Part shown: positions 1-7,982 of the stretch, one piece after another | Layout of the letters: each line of letters starts with the position of its first letter | How positions within the stretch are numbered: the stretch's first letter is position 1 | From: Dysgonomonas sp. 216 | GTDB taxonomy: Bacteria; Bacteroidota; Bacteroidia; Bacteroidales; Dysgonomonadaceae | NCBI RefSeq assembly: GCF_010501065.1 | Contig: NZ_QVMM01000021.1 | Coordinates: 1 to 62,270, forward strand | Direction: 5' to 3' | DNA length: 62,270 nt | Translations under genes and position numbers: made by a program | Notes under the pieces: model-generated | What the model saw: only the letters and a program-made list of their open reading frames with translations | The model's database searches: none | What the model was told of the DNA's origin: nothing

Positions 1-209
1 GCACATACGGCGAGGTCGGTCCTTTTTGCGAAGCATTGTCTGAGAGCGGCCTTAGCTTCGACGGACAAAGCCTGCAATGCTGTCCCCAAGAAGGTATAGC
101 CGCAAAATGCCTTTTTGATTCCTTTTGCGGCATAGGGCAAAAGGAATGCAAGTGATCTTCGATCACGCGCAGTAGCGGCAGTTAAAAGAACGTTTTTCAA
201 GCAATAAAA
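1..209. other. GC-richer left edge with overlapping open frames
   Basis: This stretch is visibly richer in G and C than the genes to its right. It is open in several frames: a plus frame ends at a TGA at 153-155, and two minus frames stay open to the window edge. One minus frame is the direct continuation of the HTH gene at 210-752 past its TAG stop (69 further open codons). I cannot tell which, if any, is coding. Two hairpins lie inside (see 118-166). It could be the end of a gene cut by the window edge, or part of a repeated element. No product is recognised. Confidence 0.4.
118..147. repeat. Perfect 11-bp inverted repeat
   Basis: The arms ATTCCTTTTGC (118-128) and GCAAAAGGAAT (137-147) are perfectly complementary around an 8-base loop. 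A second perfect hairpin follows at 152-166 (GTGATC, loop TTC, GATCAC). Neither is followed by a T-run, so a simple intrinsic terminator is unlikely. They may belong to a mobile element end or a structured RNA. Confidence 0.6.
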
Positions 210-752
210 CTACCCTTCGTAATCGTCGGGCATGGGCTGGTAAACGTAGTTGGGGTCGTTAAGGCGGCGGGGCAATTGTTCCATCTCCCATTTGGTTTCT
301 TTGTCTACAACTTCTACAATGATGGGGCGACGGCTTGGCGAGTTCTCTTTTTCTTCCTTTTCGGCTTTTTCGCGACGTTCTTCACGCTCCATTTTCAGTA
401 TATGGGCAATGTCCGAAGCTTTTGGTTCACAGTGTTTTTCGGTTACAATTATTTCTTTCAGTTCCATCTCTTCGGGGTCGAGTGGGGAAGGGACATATTT
501 CTTTTTCACTATTTTCTGGGTATAGCCTTCCATTTTGCGGCGCATGGCATTTCGTGCAAGACGGTACAAGCGTTCCTGACGCTCTTCGATTGCTTCTTCA
601 ACAGCCTGAGCAAATTCGGGTTTGTTTTTCTTCCATTCGTAAAACGTTTCGCGGCTTATTTCTGCTGCATCGCACACGTTAGCAATCGACAGGTAATCTT
701 CGGAGATAAGGATGCAAATTTTTTCTACTGTTTCGGGGGTATATTTTGCCAT
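210..752 (-). CDS. HTH protein, phage terminase small subunit-like
   Basis: A 180-residue protein. Its first 45 residues look like the helix-turn-helix domain of phage terminase small subunits and related DNA-binding proteins (segment SIANVCDAAEISRETFYEWK, about residues 22-41). The middle is very rich in Arg, Lys and Glu (ERQERLYRLARNAMRR; EREERREKAEKEEKE) and probably helical. The tail is acidic and Pro/Tyr rich. No large terminase, portal or other phage gene follows inside the window, so it is either an orphan or the edge of an element extending to the left. It runs in the same direction as recA but is separated from it by a terminator. The function is not established; DNA binding is inferred. 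Confidence 0.6.
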   Translation of the reverse strand: MAKYTPETVEKICILISEDYLSIANVCDAAEISRETFYEWKKNKPEFAQAVEEAIEERQERLYRLARNAMRRKMEGYTQKIVKKKYVPSPLDPEEMELKEIIVTEKHCEPKASDIAHILKMEREERREKAEKEEKENSPSRRPIIVEVVDKETKWEMEQLPRRLNDPNYVYQPMPDDYEG

Positions 753-820
753 AATCGTTAGAATTTAAATATTAGTGTTTTCCTAATAGATAAAACCATC
801 GAAATTTCTTTGGAAAACAA

Positions 821-855
821 AAAAAAGACCACCCTGTGGATAGGGTAGTCTTTTT
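821..855 (-). terminator. Terminator downstream of recA
   Basis: AAAAAGAC (822-829) pairs with GTCTTTTT (848-855), and an inner stem ACCCT/AGGGT closes a GTGGAT loop with one mismatch between the stems. Read on the minus strand a T-run follows. It sits 21 bases after the recA stop. Confidence 0.85.
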
Positions 856-875
856 ACGATTATGAATTGGTTTTG

Positions 876-1898
876 TTATTTTTTCTCTTTAAGAGCTGCA
901 AATATCAGTTGTTCCAGTTCTTCGGCTAGTTCGGGATTGTCTTTTACACAATCTTTAGCAGCTTCACGTCCTTGTCCCAGCTTAGTTTCGTTGTAACTGT
1001 ACCACGAACCGCTTTTCTTTATTATTCCAAGTTCGGAACCGAGGTCGATTATTTCGCCCGGACGCGAAATACCTTCGCCATACATAATATCGAATTCGGC
1101 TTTACGGAAGGGAGGTGCAACTTTATTTTTTACAACTTTTACCCGTGTTTGGCTACCCATAACCTGATCTCCGTCTTTTAATTGCCCTATACGGCGGATA
1201 TCGAGACGTACCGACGCGTAGAATTTAAGAGCGTTACCTCCGGTGGTTGTTTCGGGGTTACCGAACATTACGCCTATTTTGTCGCGTAGCTGGTTGATAA
1301 ATATACAGGTTGTATTTGTTTTATTTATAGCAGCCGTAAGTTTACGTAATGCCTGAGACATTAGGCGGGCTTGAAGTCCCATTTTAGAATCGCCCATATC
1401 GCCTTCGAGTTCGGCTTTTGGGGTAAGTGCAGCAACCGAGTCGATAACAACAATGTCGATAGCCGACGAACGGATCAACTGTTCTGCTATTTCGAGAGCC
1501 TGCTCGCCACTATCGGGCTGAGATATGTAAAGGTTTTCGATATCTACGCCTAACTTTTCGGCGTAAAAACGGTCGAAAGCATGTTCTGCATCAACAAATG
1601 CTGCTATGCCACCTGCTTTTTGAGCTTCGGCTATGGCATGGATTGCCAAAGTTGTTTTACCCGACGATTCGGGCCCGTATATTTCGATAATACGCCCCCG
1701 TGGGTATCCGCCAACACCAAGCGCCGCATTCAGACCTATCGAGCCCGAAGGTATTACAGGAATATCTTCCAGCTTTTCGTTGCCCATTTTCATAATAGAG
1801 CCTTTTCCGTAGCTCTTTTCTATTTTGTCCATTGCAGCTTGAAGCGCTTTCAGCTTTTCTGCGTTAGGAGCTTTTTTTTCTTCTTTTTCTTCGGCCAT
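876..1898 (-). CDS. recA: Recombinase RecA
   Basis: RecA forms ATP-dependent filaments on single-stranded DNA, catalyses strand exchange and triggers LexA self-cleavage. The 340-residue length is typical. Visible are the Walker A motif GPESSGKT (about residues 74-81), the Walker B region [12 protein letters not shown], the [15 protein letters not shown] segment and the L2-like loop [22 protein letters not shown]. The C-terminal tail is rich in Glu and Lys. It lies 26 bases after bcp on the same strand, so the two may be co-transcribed, and it ends at a clear intrinsic terminator. No LexA-type operator was recognised upstream. Confidence 0.99.
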   Translation of the reverse strand: MAEEKEEKKAPNAEKLKALQAAMDKIEKSYGKGSIMKMGNEKLEDIPVIPSGSIGLNAALGVGGYPRGRIIEIYGPESSGKTTLAIHAIAEAQKAGGIAAFVDAEHAFDRFYAEKLGVDIENLYISQPDSGEQALEIAEQLIRSSAIDIVVIDSVAALTPKAELEGDMGDSKMGLQARLMSQALRKLTAAINKTNTTCIFINQLRDKIGVMFGNPETTTGGNALKFYASVRLDIRRIGQLKDGDQVMGSQTRVKVVKNKVAPPFRKAEFDIMYGEGISRPGEIIDLGSELGIIKKSGSWYSYNETKLGQGREAAKDCVKDNPELAEELEQLIFAALKEKK

Positions 1899-1924
1899 TT
1901 GTGTTTGTTATTTGTTGTTGTTAT

Positions 1925-2389
1925 TTATTTAATCATGTCTAATATTTGTTCGGCATGCTCTTTGGTCATAATCTCTTTCGGGCCAATTATTTTTTCGATA
2001 ACGCTTTCTTCGTTTATAAGGAAAGTTGTGCGCAGGGTTCCCATGTATTTTCGTCCTGCTAATGTTTTTTCGGCCCAAACCCCAAATGTTTCGACAAGTT
2101 TTTTATCGGTATCGGCAATTAGCGGAAATGGAAGTTCTTGCTTCTCTATAAATTTTTTGTGCGAACTTTCGCTGTCTACACTCACACCCAGAATTTCGTA
2201 TCCTGCGTGGCGCAGTTCGTAAAAATTATCTCTGAAATTGCACGCTTCTGCCGTGCAACCGGGTGTACTGTCTTTCGGGTAAAAATAAAGTACTAATTTT
2301 TTGCCGGCATAGTCGCTTGCCTTAATTTCAATTCCGTCCTGATTTATACCAAGCACTGCTGGTATTTTATCTCCAACTTTTAAAGTCAT
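1925..2389 (-). CDS. bcp: Thiol peroxidase, BCP/PrxQ type
   Basis: A 154-residue peroxiredoxin that reduces hydrogen peroxide and organic hydroperoxides in the cytosol. The peroxidatic motif DSTPGCTAEACNFRD (about residues 40-54) has a second Cys five residues after the first, as in atypical two-Cys BCP/PrxQ enzymes. Further family motifs are LVLYFYPKD, GVSVDS and FPLIADTD. It is full length. It immediately precedes recA on the same strand, which could link peroxide defence and DNA repair in one transcript; that coupling is inferred from spacing only. Confidence 0.97.
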   Translation of the reverse strand: MTLKVGDKIPAVLGINQDGIEIKASDYAGKKLVLYFYPKDSTPGCTAEACNFRDNFYELRHAGYEILGVSVDSESSHKKFIEKQELPFPLIADTDKKLVETFGVWAEKTLAGRKYMGTLRTTFLINEESVIEKIIGPKEIMTKEHAEQILDMIK

Positions 2390-2479
2390 GTATTAAATCC
2401 TTTTTATCTAGGTAATTATAAGTATTTAATGGTGTTTTTTTTTGAATGTAATATCTTGCTTTTTCCTTTGCAAGGTAGG

Positions 2480-2502
2480 CATTAAGGGCAGGTGCCTTAA
2501 TG
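2480..2502. repeat. Inverted repeat between LOG gene and bcp
   Basis: CATTAAGG (2480-2487) and CCTTAATG (2495-2502) are perfect 8-base arms around a 7-base loop. It lies after the end of the LOG gene on the minus strand, but no T-run follows, so it may be a weak terminator or a transcript-end structure. Confidence 0.45.
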
Positions 2503-2565
2503 TAGTTTCAAAGATACTCTTTTATTTATTTCCGTACAAAATACTTTTTCAACAAGCCCAAAGGC

Positions 2566-3147
2566 TTATTTTACTTTTAGTTCAAACCACTTTTCGTTAT
2601 CGATGGGAACAAAGTTTGTTATTTTGTCGAATAATTTATCTATTTCGGATTCAACAATAAACAAGTTTCTGTATTCTTCTTTCAGAAAACTGTTGTCTAT
2701 CATTGTGTCGATAAATTTCAACAGGTTGTTGTAATAGCCGGCTGTATTCAGCAAAGCCACAGGTTTGCAATGGAGTGCCAGTTGTGCCCATGTGAGGGCT
2801 TCGAACATTTCGTCCATAGTGCCAAATCCTCCCGGCAATACAATAATAGCATCGCCCAAGCTATACATTATCGATTTTCGTTGGTGCATTGTGTCTACCG
2901 TTATAATTTCGGTAACTCCTTCATGTTCAAGTTCCTTTATTTTCATAAAACCGGGCAACACGCCTGTTACTTTGCCTCCGTTATCGAGTGCGCCATCGGC
3001 CACGGCACCCATTAAGCCTGTTTTTCCACCTCCGTATACAAGTTCCATTTTTCTTGTAGCCAGCTCTTTTCCCAAATCAATGGCCTGTGTTTTAAACAGA
3101 GGATTACTTCCCGAATTTGAACCACAGAACACAGTTATTCGTTTCAT
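2566..3147 (-). CDS. LOG-family Rossmann-fold hydrolase (TIGR00730-like)
   Basis: I place the start at the ATG at 3147 (MKRITVFCGSNSG), because the longer reading adds 32 residues with no family match and runs into the promoter. The 193-residue protein has the nucleotide-binding start VFCGSNSGSNP, the segment YGGGKTGLMGAVADGAL, and the signature LPGGFGTMDEMFEALTW, matching the PGGxGTxxE motif of LOG (lysine decarboxylase-like) proteins. Members hydrolyse nucleoside 5'-monophosphates to base and ribose 5-phosphate; the plant enzymes release cytokinin. The substrate here is unknown, and the old label lysine decarboxylase is probably wrong. Confidence 0.93.
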   Translation of the reverse strand: MKRITVFCGSNSGSNPLFKTQAIDLGKELATRKMELVYGGGKTGLMGAVADGALDNGGKVTGVLPGFMKIKELEHEGVTEIITVDTMHQRKSIMYSLGDAIIVLPGGFGTMDEMFEALTWAQLALHCKPVALLNTAGYYNNLLKFIDTMIDNSFLKEEYRNLFIVESEIDKLFDKITNFVPIDNEKWFELKVK

Positions 3148-3183
3148 TAATGATATTTTTATTATGTTATTCAGTATTTCTCG

Positions 3184-3214
3184 CAAATATAAATATACCT
3201 TTACATAATGCAAA
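3184..3214 (-). promoter_or_regulatory. Bacteroidetes-type promoter for LOG gene
   Basis: On the minus strand a TTTG box (3214-3211) is followed after exactly 19 bases by TATATTTG (3191-3184), an ideal Bacteroidetes pattern. It lies 36 bases upstream of the chosen ATG at 3147 and supports that start. Confidence 0.75.
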
Positions 3215-3243
3215 TATTTATTATTTGTTAATAACAGAAACAA

Positions 3244-3741
3244 ATGAAGATTATGAAATATTTTATTTTTTTGATTGGTTTGGCTTTTCTTTCATCCTGC
3301 TCAGTTCAGAAGCAAGGCCAAAGTAAAACCGAGTATGGATGGCAGGATGTAGTTGTTATAGAAGATCTGGAGGTTTTTGTAGATACAACCGATATCAGGC
3401 AGCAAAACGGCCTTTATTATGCCTATGTGAAGAATGTTTATACTACGGATGATAGCCGTGCGGTATATGTGAACAAAATAAGGAAGGTTTTTGAAAAACA
3501 AGGCAACAAAAAGGCTGACGAAAAGATAAAAAAATGGGAAAACTTTAGTTATAACATAGCTTTGTACGAGTTTGATTGCCCGAATAAAAGATATCGGATA
3601 CTCGAAGTTACCGACTATGATAAGCGCGGGCAGAAAATATTGGCTACAAAACCTAATAAAAATACAGTGAATTGGGTAAATGTTGGTATAGACACTATGG
3701 GCGATTATACTTTATTTTTTGTGTGCGACTATTCTGATTGA
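3244..3741 (+). CDS. Predicted lipoprotein, unknown function
   Basis: A 165-residue protein with a type II signal peptide: hydrophobic core [12 protein letters not shown] followed by a lipobox ending at the Cys of SSCSVQKQG (about residue 19). The rest is soluble, with many Tyr, Asp and Lys residues, and resembles no family I can name. An ATG three codons into the reading frame would also give a good signal peptide. It is divergent from the LOG gene and reads toward hisS, whose -7 box lies just past its stop. Confidence 0.8.
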   Translation: MKIMKYFIFLIGLAFLSSCSVQKQGQSKTEYGWQDVVVIEDLEVFVDTTDIRQQNGLYYAYVKNVYTTDDSRAVYVNKIRKVFEKQGNKKADEKIKKWENFSYNIALYEFDCPNKRYRILEVTDYDKRGQKILATKPNKNTVNWVNVGIDTMGDYTLFFVCDYSD

Positions 3742-3771
3742 ACAGGGTAGGGAAAAGTGCAATCTTTTATT

Positions 3772-3780
3772 TAACTTTGC
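3772..3780 (+). promoter_or_regulatory. -7 box for hisS
   Basis: TAACTTTGC fits the Bacteroidetes -7 consensus. It lies 47 bases upstream of the hisS ATG at 3827. No convincing -33 box is visible. Confidence 0.6.
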
Positions 3781-3826
3781 GTCCGAAAATAATTTCAATA
3801 ATCAATACTTAGACGAATTTAGAGTT

Positions 3827-5197
3827 ATGCAAAAACCATCTATACCCAAAGGAACGAGAGATTTTTCACCAGTAGAAATGGCTAAAAGAAATTACATATT
3901 CGATACAATTAAAGATGTGTATAAACTTTACGGCTTTTCTCAGATTGAAACTCCGGCGATGGAAAATTTGTCGACACTGATGGGTAAATATGGCGACGAG
4001 GGCGATAAACTTTTGTTTAAGATTCTGAATTCGGGTGATTTTCTTTCCGATATATCGGAACAGGATATGGCCGAACGGAATCCTTTGAAAATGGCTTCGA
4101 AAATTTGTGAAAAAGGACTTCGTTACGATCTTACAGTACCGTTTGCTCGCTATGTGGTAATGCATCAGAACGAGATATCGTTTCCGTTCAAGCGTTTCCA
4201 GATTCAGCCTGTATGGCGTGCCGATCGTCCACAGAAGGGGCGTTACAGGGAGTTTTATCAGTGCGATGCCGATATTGTTGGTTCCGATTCGTTGCTAAAC
4301 GAAGTTGAACTTATACAGATTATTGATGAGGTTTTCAAACGTTTTGGAATAAGGGTTGCCATAAAACTAAACAATCGTAAAATATTGAGCGGAATTGCCG
4401 AAATTATTGGTGAGCCCGAAAAAATAGTCGATATAACGGTTGCGATAGATAAACTGGATAAAATAGGTTTGCAGAAAGTAAACGAAGAACTTTTATCGAA
4501 AGGTATATCTGAAGAGGCTGTAAGTATGCTTCAACCTATTATATTATTGGAGGGGGAGAACGATGCAAAATTGGAAACCCTCCGTTCTACATTAGCCACA
4601 TCGGAAGTTGGCTTGCAAGGCGTAGAAGAACTCGATTTTATTCTGAATAAAATTAAATTAGCCGATATAACTACTCAATTAGATTTAGATCTGACTTTGG
4701 CTCGCGGGCTAAATTATTATACGGGTGCCATTATCGAAGTAAAAGCATTGGATGTTCAGATAGGTAGCATTACGGGAGGTGGCCGTTACGATAATCTTAC
4801 GGGTATTTTTGGCTTACCCAATATATCGGGGGTTGGTATATCTTTTGGGGCCGACCGCATATTTGATGTGTTGAACCAACTGGACTTGTATCCAAAAAGT
4901 CAGGGACAAAGCACACAAATATTATTCGTGAACTTCGGGTCGAAAGAAGAGGATTATATTTTTCCCTTAGTATCGCAAATACGAAAAGCCGGAATTGCAG
5001 TTGAAATATATCCCGATTCGGGCGCTAAGATGAAAAAGCAGATGTCGTATGCCAATAACAAAAACATTCCTTATGTTGCGATAGTTGGCGATAACGAGAT
5101 AGAAAATAACCTGATATCGGTAAAAAATATGATATCAGGAGAACAAAGCCAGCTTTCGCTGGAAGAATGTATTAAAGCTATTGCCTACTCGGAGTAA
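3827..5197 (+). CDS. hisS: Histidyl-tRNA synthetase
   Basis: HisRS charges tRNA-His with histidine in the cytosol. I start at the ATG at 3827 ([15 protein letters not shown]): the family begins with this KGTRDF motif, and the -7 box lies inside the longer open frame. The 456-residue protein shows class II motif 2 ([24 protein letters not shown]), the histidine-specific loop [19 protein letters not shown], motif 3 ([13 protein letters not shown]), and a C-terminal anticodon-binding domain ([17 protein letters not shown] onward). Its 3' end overlaps the convergent gene at 5185-5667 by 13 bases. Confidence 0.98.
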   Translation: MQKPSIPKGTRDFSPVEMAKRNYIFDTIKDVYKLYGFSQIETPAMENLSTLMGKYGDEGDKLLFKILNSGDFLSDISEQDMAERNPLKMASKICEKGLRYDLTVPFARYVVMHQNEISFPFKRFQIQPVWRADRPQKGRYREFYQCDADIVGSDSLLNEVELIQIIDEVFKRFGIRVAIKLNNRKILSGIAEIIGEPEKIVDITVAIDKLDKIGLQKVNEELLSKGISEEAVSMLQPIILLEGENDAKLETLRSTLATSEVGLQGVEELDFILNKIKLADITTQLDLDLTLARGLNYYTGAIIEVKALDVQIGSITGGGRYDNLTGIFGLPNISGVGISFGADRIFDVLNQLDLYPKSQGQSTQILFVNFGSKEEDYIFPLVSQIRKAGIAVEIYPDSGAKMKKQMSYANNKNIPYVAIVGDNEIENNLISVKNMISGEQSQLSLEECIKAIAYSE

Positions 5198-5667
5198 ACT
5201 TTAGGCTTTCTTTTTTCGGCAATAACATTCATTATGCTGTCGCCTACCAATTTTATTTGTTCAACAACCAGTTCGTTGTCGGTGTCGAGTAACGAATCTT
5301 TAACACAGGGTATTTTTACCAGCGTGTTTTTCTCTATGTTAAGAGGGTTTTCTAACGTAGGGTTGGCTTGTATGATGTATGGCCAAAATATATCGCTGTT
5401 GTAGAATATTTTGGACAAATCCAAAATGTTGAATTTTTTATTGAGAATAATTTGGGCTTTGTATTTAGCCGAATCGTTATTTTCTAATAAAATATAGTCT
5501 TCTTTATGTTCAATTCCGGCTTGTGTAGCAGCATCTTGTGTTTCCAGATCGGTAATATAATAATAACCGATTGCAGCTATAGCTACTATAATAAGGAACG
5601 CAATAAAATTCTTTTTTGATTTTTTGCCACCTCTTCTCGACGATGAGCTTCTTCTTTTTTTAGACAT
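5185..5667 (-). CDS. Small membrane-anchored LysM-like protein
   Basis: A 160-residue protein: very basic N-terminus ([19 protein letters not shown]), one transmembrane helix (about 21-37), then a region outside the membrane. Residues about 75-125 contain [20 protein letters not shown], then [14 protein letters not shown], the length and pattern of a LysM-like peptidoglycan-binding fold. The same domain, with matching residues (IFW.YI..AN, KIP..DSLLD), ends the neighbouring 326-residue protein, so they share ancestry. It has no HU domain. It lies 29 bases after that gene in a same-strand cluster. The LysM assignment is inferred from pattern, and the function is unknown. Confidence 0.75.
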   Translation of the reverse strand: MSKKRRSSSSRRGGKKSKKNFIAFLIIVAIAAIGYYYITDLETQDAATQAGIEHKEDYILLENNDSAKYKAQIILNKKFNILDLSKIFYNSDIFWPYIIQANPTLENPLNIEKNTLVKIPCVKDSLLDTDNELVVEQIKLVGDSIMNVIAEKRKPKVYSE

Positions 5668-5696
5668 GTTTATTTTCGAAATTACATACTTGTTAC

Positions 5697-6677
5697 TTAC
5701 CTTTTTTCCTTACTGAAACTTCTTATTTTGGCGAATATCAGCTCGTTTAACGATTTTATTCGCTCAACATTTTCTTCGTTGTTAAAGTCCAGAAGAGAAT
5801 CCTCTATCTTTGGTATTTTAATAATTGTGCCTTTCTTTATATCTAAAGGAATAACTTCTCCGTTTTCGTTTGCATTGTATATGTACGACCAAAATATTTC
5901 GTGCCCGTAATTATATTTCGAAAGAAACAGGAAGTTCGTATTATCTTCTATTTTAATAACCTTTAGTATGTTGATAGTGTCAGGGTTTGTAATTTCTGTG
6001 TAAGGTAATTTTTCGTCAATAACTATTGGTTCCGACGGGTATAATAAATATAAAAGCGCAACGGCACATATTATAGTCGAAAGCACCAACAGGAAATTTC
6101 TTTTCCAGTTTGTCTTTTCTTCAGTGGGGTCGTCTATGTAATACTCGTCGTCGTTGTTGTCGTTAGCAACAAATGTTTGGGTTTCTTCTGACGAAGTAGT
6201 TACGTCTTGAGTATATTTTTCTTCTACTTCTGCAATAGGGTCTGTTGTCTCATTATTCTCGTTTTCGATAGGTATAAACAATACAGATTCCGAATCGCTT
6301 GTGTTAAAATCGGATGGTGGCGAAATTTGTTCATCTATGTTTATTTCGATGCCGGGTATTTCTGCTTCCGGTTCTTTTACTTCCTCCTTGTCATCTAATG
6401 GTATGAGTGCATATTTATCAGGATCGATACGCTCTTTTTCTTTGGCAAGTTCAATGTCTTTTCTGAATTTACCCAAAAAGAGAATTTTTTCGGATGTCGA
6501 ACTTTTTATTATCCTGAATATCCCAAGACCGTTTATTTGAACATATGAAGATTCGACCAGCTCTTTTTCGATTTCTCTAAAGAGTTGGGTTATAAATAGC
6601 CTGACAATTTTCGGGTCAGTATTTGTCTGAGCCGAAACAATGTCAATTAGATTAAACAAATTCCTCTTGTCATTCAT
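5697..6677 (-). CDS. HU-like domain, membrane helix and LysM-like domain fusion
   Basis: A 326-residue three-part protein. Residues 1-75 resemble an HU/IHF DNA-binding subunit (LFNLIDIVSAQTNTDPKIVR; INGLGIFRI in place of the usual GFGxF). Residues 76-190 are an acidic, low-complexity linker. Residues 194-213 are a single transmembrane helix preceded by KTNWKRN, which predicts the N-terminus inside the cell. Residues about 243-291 form the LysM-like domain seen in the downstream gene. The arrangement would let one protein touch DNA inside and the cell wall outside. The start overlaps the end of the HU-like gene at 6674-6922 by four bases, suggesting coupled translation. Confidence 0.8.
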   Translation of the reverse strand: MNDKRNLFNLIDIVSAQTNTDPKIVRLFITQLFREIEKELVESSYVQINGLGIFRIIKSSTSEKILFLGKFRKDIELAKEKERIDPDKYALIPLDDKEEVKEPEAEIPGIEINIDEQISPPSDFNTSDSESVLFIPIENENNETTDPIAEVEEKYTQDVTTSSEETQTFVANDNNDDEYYIDDPTEEKTNWKRNFLLVLSTIICAVALLYLLYPSEPIVIDEKLPYTEITNPDTINILKVIKIEDNTNFLFLSKYNYGHEIFWSYIYNANENGEVIPLDIKKGTIIKIPKIEDSLLDFNNEENVERIKSLNELIFAKIRSFSKEKR

Positions 6678-6922
6678 CTTCTTCTGTTTATCCGCTCTGT
6701 AAGCTTATCCGAAGGTTTGAAAAATGAAACCGATACATTGTGTTGCTTTCTTCTGGAGAAAGTCCCAAAATCATCGACTTCGAGAGTATCTTCTTTTTCG
6801 AGAACGGTATCTATTGCCGCAATAGTAGTATGCAGCAATTTTTTCAATTCGTCATCAGTCAAATCTCCAAGCCCTGATTTTGTATTGTTTTTTATGTTTT
6901 CGAGCAAGTCCCGCTCTTTCAT
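6674..6922 (-). CDS. Short HU/IHF-like DNA-binding protein
   Basis: An 82-residue protein with the HU/IHF layout: an N-terminal helical half (LTDDELKKLLHTTIAAIDTVLEKEDTL) and then VDDFGTFSRRKQHNVSV, matching the usual GFGTF turn, ending in a basic tail. The usual long DNA-binding arm is short or degenerate (VSFFKPSDKLTERINRRR), but FKPS followed by L is conserved in HU. It belongs to a same-strand cluster with a helical protein upstream and the membrane HU fusion downstream, overlapping the latter by four bases. DNA binding is inferred from family membership. Confidence 0.8.
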   Translation of the reverse strand: MKERDLLENIKNNTKSGLGDLTDDELKKLLHTTIAAIDTVLEKEDTLEVDDFGTFSRRKQHNVSVSFFKPSDKLTERINRRR

Positions 6923-6943
6923 TATGTTGTGGTGTTTTTTTAT

Positions 6944-7225
6944 TTATCTGCTTATTAAGAAGTTAAGCTCTTTTTCGACAAATACTAAATCTTCCGAATC
7001 CATTCTCTCAATAATGCTGTTTATTATTTCGATAGTAGGTTTCATGTAATTGGTGTAATATTCGTCGTAAGTCTCGTCCATCAAGCCTTCATTTTCGTGT
7101 AGGTTTTGTACAGTATTTTTGTACTTTCTGGAAACCGAAGATAGTTCTTCCCTGAATGTTTCCAATTGCTCTTTCATTCGCGTCAACAGTTCTGTTTGAT
7201 ATGAATACGAAGTTTTATTAGCCAT
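6944..7225 (-). CDS. Small helical protein, first gene of HU-like cluster
   Basis: A 93-residue, mostly helical and charged protein (LLTRMKEQLETFREELSSVSRK; EIINSIIERMDSEDLVFVEKE). No signal peptide, membrane helix or catalytic motif is visible. It is 21 bases upstream of the HU-like gene in the same direction and is probably the first gene of the cluster. I do not recognise a family; a coiled-coil partner of the HU-like proteins is conceivable. Confidence 0.7.
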   Translation of the reverse strand: MANKTSYSYQTELLTRMKEQLETFREELSSVSRKYKNTVQNLHENEGLMDETYDEYYTNYMKPTIEIINSIIERMDSEDLVFVEKELNFLISR

Positions 7226-7368
7226 TTTCTTTTTAAGTTAAGTTTTGTATGTATTGTTAGTATAGTTTTATAATTCGTTTTTTTGCATAGCTTCTAATGC
7301 ATGCACAAATGTAAAAAGTTTTTTCTATAAATTAAAGAATATCTTACGTCTCTTAAAAAAGAGTCTAT

Positions 7369-7818
7369 TTATATATTATAAAATTCGATACTTTTCGACT
7401 CGCAGATTTCTATAATTTTACTTTTAATGTCTTTAATGTCGTTATACCTTAGGGTTCCCATATCCAAGGTGTAGGTTTTAGCTGCTTTGGTGTTGAAAAC
7501 CAAACTGCTGAGGCCTATTCCTATTCCTGATATTTCGTTCCATTCTATATTCAGGCTTTTTTCGCCCTGAAGATTCGAAACAAGTTGCATGTTGTTTATT
7601 TTCAGCAAAGTTTTTTTATCCCATATAGCGAAACATAAAAATAGTATAACCGATAGGATAAGAAGCAGTAATGCTGCAAAAAACATGTAGTTATACACGC
7701 CGGCCACAAATTGGCGGATAGTTATATCGAGCGATATAGCCGCCGAAACAGCCGATACTGTAATGCCTAAGTATCTGAAGCTGCTTTTCAGGTTATCTAT
7801 AATTAACAATTCATTCAT
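7369..7818 (-). CDS. Membrane protein with PH-like C-terminal domain
   Basis: I start at the ATG at 7818 (MNELLIIDNLK). The 149-residue protein has two hydrophobic segments (about residues 15-35 and 42-65, the second FFAALLLLILSVILFLCFA), followed by a soluble half with NIEWNEISGIGIGLSSLVF, a beta-rich pattern seen in small PH-like membrane proteins (STM3941 type). It stands alone between the HU cluster and the DUF349 gene. The function is unknown. Confidence 0.7.
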   Translation of the reverse strand: MNELLIIDNLKSSFRYLGITVSAVSAAISLDITIRQFVAGVYNYMFFAALLLLILSVILFLCFAIWDKKTLLKINNMQLVSNLQGEKSLNIEWNEISGIGIGLSSLVFNTKAAKTYTLDMGTLRYNDIKDIKSKIIEICESKSIEFYNI

Positions 7819-7982
7819 AATTTTGCTTTCAAAAAACTGTAAATGCAAAGTTATATTTTATAATTATTAAAATATCCTTTTTAAATGAGAAAAAAAGTGA
7901 GACTATGCCGATATACAAAAAAAAATTTGTTAATTTGCTAGGAAATGTATAATTGACCTATTTTTAATATTTAGTATCTGTT

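Noticed and set aside
276..761. Plus-strand open frame of 161 codons over the HTH gene
   Set aside because: Antisense of a gene with a recognisable HTH domain; very Phe-rich, as expected of such shadows.
1581..2222. Plus-strand open frame of 213 codons over recA and bcp
   Set aside because: It is the antisense of two well-recognised genes and has a Phe/Cys/Ser-rich, meaningless sequence.
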